NCBI GenBank assembly: GCA_964557855.1
Contig: CAZLBP010000002.1
Span: 124,001-188,000, forward strand
Length of the DNA: 64,000 nt
DNA from: JAJRZL01 sp964557855
Lineage (GTDB): Bacteria; Zixibacteria; MSB-5A5; GN15; FEB-12
Direction: 5' to 3'
Positions within the stretch are counted from its first letter, which is position 1; each line of letters starts with the position of its first letter. This document shows positions 61,139 through 64,000 of the stretch, piece by piece. The notes under the pieces were generated by a model. That model did no database searches, was not told the DNA's origin, and worked only from the letters and a program-made list of their open reading frames with translations. Both the position numbers and the translations under genes were made by a program.

Positions 61139-61720
61139 ATGAAAACAATAGCTATGGCTTGCCTGGCCGTTTTGCTGGTCGTCGACGCCGGTACGGCCGA
61201 CCATTTTGACGGTCGATCAATAAAGATACACAATCTACATTGCTGGCAGGTCGATCATATCGAATACGATATCGATGACGGCAGTCTGTTCATTACCCAC
61301 GACAGCCCGGATTATGAGACAATTGAAATCACCGAGCAATACGAACTTTACATCAACGGTGAGAAGATCGTTCTCGATGATCACCAGCAGGCGCTCGTGC
61401 AGGATTACTACGATCTAACCATGGAAATGGTCAGCCGTGCGAAGAAGATCGGTTTGGAGGGGGCGCGCGTTGGACTCGAGGGAGCTAAACTGGGCATTAA
61501 GGCGGTGGGCAAAGTAATGAAGATGCTGTTGACGGACTACGATGAGGACGACTTCGATCGCGACATGGAATACGAGGCCCAGAAGATCGAAGCTAAAGCC
61601 GAGATTCTGGAAGAGAAGGCCGAACTGATCGAGTACCTGGCCGAAGAGGCGGAAATGGTAGCTGAGGAAATGCGAGAGGCCATTCCCGAACTTGACCGGC
61701 AGAAGTGGTTTAAGCCGTAG
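61139..61720 (+). CDS. Secreted YggN/DUF2884-like helical protein
   Basis: The start is taken at 61139, where AGGAGG lies six bases upstream. The 193-residue product has a signal peptide (MKTIAMACLAVLLVVDAGTA), a small beta region (IEYDIDDGSLFITHD, YELYINGEKIVLDDHQQALV) and a long Glu/Ala-rich coiled coil at the C-terminus (about 120-185). QALVQDYYDLTMEMVSRAKKIGLEGA is like the conserved part of DUF2884 (YggN) proteins. It is periplasmic with function unknown. Confidence 0.68.
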   Translation: MKTIAMACLAVLLVVDAGTADHFDGRSIKIHNLHCWQVDHIEYDIDDGSLFITHDSPDYETIEITEQYELYINGEKIVLDDHQQALVQDYYDLTMEMVSRAKKIGLEGARVGLEGAKLGIKAVGKVMKMLLTDYDEDDFDRDMEYEAQKIEAKAEILEEKAELIEYLAEEAEMVAEEMREAIPELDRQKWFKP

Positions 61721-61760
61721 CGAAGTGCTCCGAACGGCAAAACCAATCCTTTCTGAGTCA

Positions 61761-61870
61761 CGCGCGACAGCGGGGCTCGCCCCTGCCGATCTGCTCCTTC
61801 AGTGCAGCACAAGGCCGCGTCCTGTGCGAGGAATGCGAAGTGCAGGAGCCTCAGTGCCGACTCACCCCTG
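61761..61870 (-). repeat. Interspersed repeat family 2, copy C
   Basis: CGCGACAGCGGGGCTCGCCC, AAGGCCGCGTCCTGTGCGAG and CTCAGTGCCGACTCACC align in order with the reverse complement of 39011-39119. It lies in the 475-bp gap 61721-62195; the rest of that gap shows no gene. Confidence 0.65.
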
Positions 61871-62195
61871 TAAAACGACACAACTGCTTTCGGGCGATAA
61901 GTCACTTCTTCGATCGTTGGCGGGATAACCGAGGTCCAACGGACTTGCATCGCAGAAGATGCGCCACGTGGCGTCGACCACCTGGCTAAGCCATTCGTCA
62001 GTCCCTTAAACCGACATTATCGCATTCCAGGTCCAACCTTTTGGTTGACACGGTCTTCTCACACTGCTATATTTCCAGAGCAGTCAGTGGCTGTTTGGAA
62101 CATCGGTAGAACCACGAATATTCAATAACTACTTCCTACGTGTGCCATATTGGATTGGAAATACAGCGTTAGATAAACCCGCCAGGAGGTCCACT

Positions 62196-64000
62196 ATGCC
62201 CTCAAAGCTATGGCCCCGACTGTTCGTCGGGATTTTCTTGACAATCGTTTTTGTCCTGTCCACTAATCTACCCGGCGCCGCACAGAACCAGACCGTCGGA
62301 CTGGTCGTGTTCGATACCGCCTCCTATCCGGGCTACACACTGTTCAAACCGGGTACCCAGGGAGAGACCGCATACTTGATAGATCATTATGGACGTTATG
62401 TCCATTCATGGAACACGGGTGTGAGGCCGGGCGGCGGCATATATCTGCTGGAAGACGGCGACCTCCTGTTTGGCGAGAGAACCAGCAATCCCGGCAGTCA
62501 TATTATCAAACTTGACTGGGAAAGCAACATAGTCTGGGAATGGCTGGACGCGGATTCAGGTTACACTCACCATCATGATGTAGAACCGATGCCGAACGGT
62601 AACATCCTGGTGTTGGGCCGCGAATTCAAGACGAAGAGCGAGGCGGCTCAGGCCGGACGGGATACGAGTACCTTGTCGGGAACTGCACTGTGGCCGGAAA
62701 TAGTCCTCGAGGTCGAACCGAGCGGCGTGTCCGGTGGAACGGTTGTCTGGGAGTGGCGTGTCTGGGATCACCTCATTCAGGATTTCGATCCCACGAAAGA
62801 CAACTACGGAGTGGTTGAAGATCATCCCGAGTTAATGGATGTCAACTATGCCGGATCGCTCGCAGACTGGCTTCATGCCAACTCGGTTGCCTATGACGAA
62901 GAAGTCGATCAGGTCATTATCAGCATGCGGTCCATTAGTGAAATCTGGGTGATAGATCACAGCACCTCCACGGTCGAAGCGGCCGGCCATACGGGCGGCA
63001 GTCACGGCATGGGCGGTGATATCATCTACCGTTGGGGAAATCCGGAGGTGTACCGGGCCGGTGATTCTGCGGACCAGAGATTGTTCAGTCAACACGACGC
63101 TGAATGGATTAAACCGGGATTGCCCGGCGAAGGTCACATCCTGGTCTTCAACAACGGCAACGACCGCAACTACTCCTCTGTCGATGAGATCATGTCCCCG
63201 GCCAACAGCAACGGCCTGTATCCGCAACCTCCGCCAGGCACACCCCACGGACCGACCGATCCTTATTGGTCATATGTCGACAATCCGCCTGACAGCATGT
63301 ATTCCTGGTTCATCTCCGGATCGCAACGTTTGCCGAACGGTAACACACTTGTTTGCAACGGGGCGCACGGCGATTTCCGCGAAGTCACTCCGGACGGTGA
63401 AATCGTGTGGCGCTACATAAACGCAGCCAATGACTTCGGCCCTATCAACCAGGGTGACGATCCCACCGGCAACATCTCATTCAGGTGCACCCGAATTCAT
63501 GCCGATTACCCGGGCCTGGCCGGCCAGGACCTGACATCCGGCGCCCCCATCGAAGTCAACCCGGTTACGATCAGTGGCACGGCTCACTCCCCTGTCAATC
63601 CCCACGCGACTGATCCCTATTTGGTCATAACCGCCGCCATTACCGCACCGGCCGGAATTTCCTTCGCGGAAGTATACGTTGACACCGGTTTCGGCGAGTT
63701 CGTTATGACGTTCTACGATGACGGCATGCACATGGACAGCAGTGCCGCAGACGGCTTCTTCGGGGCTGTCATTTCCCAGCCCCTGAGTCCCGGGCCTATG
63801 ACCTATTATATCCACGTTACGGACGGCCTCAGTCAGGAAGTCAATGATCCTCCCAATCCACCGGCTACCCTCTATCACGTTTTCATCGACGCACGATGCG
63901 GCAACATCGACGGCATCATTGGTCCCGGAGGCCCCGTTGACGTTGCTGATCTCAACTACCTGGTTGATTTCTTGTTCAGATCGGGCCCGCCACCGGCAGA
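62196..64000 (+). CDS. Secreted arylsulfotransferase-like protein with dockerin-like tail (runs off window)
   Basis: The frame is open from ATG 62196 (AGGAGGTCC just upstream) to the window end, 601 codons. The signal peptide is MPSKLWPRLFVGIFLTIVFV. The body shows ASST-type beta-propeller motifs: YLIDHYGRYVHSW, THHHDVEPMPNGNILVLGRE (His pair then NGN), GNPEVYRAGDSADQRLFSQH and SGSQRLPNGNTLVCNGAHG with TPDGEIVWRY. A beta domain follows (about 445-560) and then CGNIDGIIGPGGPVDVADLNYLVDFLFRSG, the first dockerin-like module. Members move sulfate between phenols or are related non-enzymatic propellers. The C-terminus lies outside. Confidence 0.85.
   Translation, partial: MPSKLWPRLFVGIFLTIVFVLSTNLPGAAQNQTVGLVVFDTASYPGYTLFKPGTQGETAYLIDHYGRYVHSWNTGVRPGGGIYLLEDGDLLFGERTSNPGSHIIKLDWESNIVWEWLDADSGYTHHHDVEPMPNGNILVLGREFKTKSEAAQAGRDTSTLSGTALWPEIVLEVEPSGVSGGTVVWEWRVWDHLIQDFDPTKDNYGVVEDHPELMDVNYAGSLADWLHANSVAYDEEVDQVIISMRSISEIWVIDHSTSTVEAAGHTGGSHGMGGDIIYRWGNPEVYRAGDSADQRLFSQHDAEWIKPGLPGEGHILVFNNGNDRNYSSVDEIMSPANSNGLYPQPPPGTPHGPTDPYWSYVDNPPDSMYSWFISGSQRLPNGNTLVCNGAHGDFREVTPDGEIVWRYINAANDFGPINQGDDPTGNISFRCTRIHADYPGLAGQDLTSGAPIEVNPVTISGTAHSPVNPHATDPYLVITAAITAPAGISFAEVYVDTGFGEFVMTFYDDGMHMDSSAADGFFGAVISQPLSPGPMTYYIHVTDGLSQEVNDPPNPPATLYHVFIDARCGNIDGIIGPGGPVDVADLNYLVDFLFRSGPPPA

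Overview
The window looks like a chromosomal segment of an uncultured FCB-group bacterium, most likely candidate phylum Zixibacteria or a close relative. This is inferred from architecture, not from a marker gene. Several secreted proteins end in paired dockerin-like modules (GD/GN...VDVADLxYLVDYLF), one protein has an IPTL-CTERM-like tail, and anaerobic-type 2-oxoacid:ferredoxin oxidoreductase genes sit beside NtrC-type and RsbUVW-type signalling. I saw no rRNA, tRNA, CRISPR array or complete IS element.

Layout. 1-7.1 kb: the 5' end of purF leaving the left edge, a kinase-like protein without a catalytic domain, a secreted alpha/beta hydrolase, a secreted helical protein, a DAO-family oxidoreductase and a ClC channel. 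7.4-10.35 kb: a PqqD-like/M50 protease/HlyD fusion. It is followed by a self-contained transcription unit: near-consensus sigma70 promoter, ~400-nt leader, 32-codon peptide ORF and intrinsic terminator. This is the best candidate for an undescribed peptide system here. 10.3-15.2 kb: a histidine kinase and a Ser/Thr kinase-TPR protein with overlapping genes. 15.3-24.3 kb: a leftward signalling cluster (STAS, HATPase anti-sigma, PP2C phosphatase, Nudix, NtrY-like kinase, NtrX-like regulator, outer-membrane barrel, DUF4390-like protein).

24.5-31.5 kb: one leftward operon for a four-subunit 2-oxoacid:ferredoxin oxidoreductase followed by a NuoE/NuoF/2Fe-2S diaphorase and a polyferredoxin, with no hydrogenase. 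31.7-35.6 kb: a lipoprotein, a short citrate-synthase/citryl-CoA-lyase-like enzyme, an MscS channel, an Rrf2 regulator and a DUF5684-like protein. 36-38.6 kb: a C25 (gingipain-type) protease with TSP3 calcium repeats and dockerin-like modules. 39.3-47.6 kb: a ROK kinase, three pilin-like genes interrupted by a MITE-like element, a C-terminally anchored surface protein, an SGNH hydrolase and a TauE/SafE permease.

47.7-53.7 kb: a subtilase whose FG-GAP/dockerin C-terminus is split off by an apparent 1-nt frameshift, then an FG-GAP/PKD/cohesin-like/dockerin-like protein. 54-64 kb: small secreted and membrane proteins, a peroxiredoxin-like gene with an in-frame TAG inside its CPxC motif, an M1 peptidase and an arylsulfotransferase-like protein with a dockerin-like tail leaving the right edge. 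At least two families of intergenic palindromic repeats are scattered through the window.
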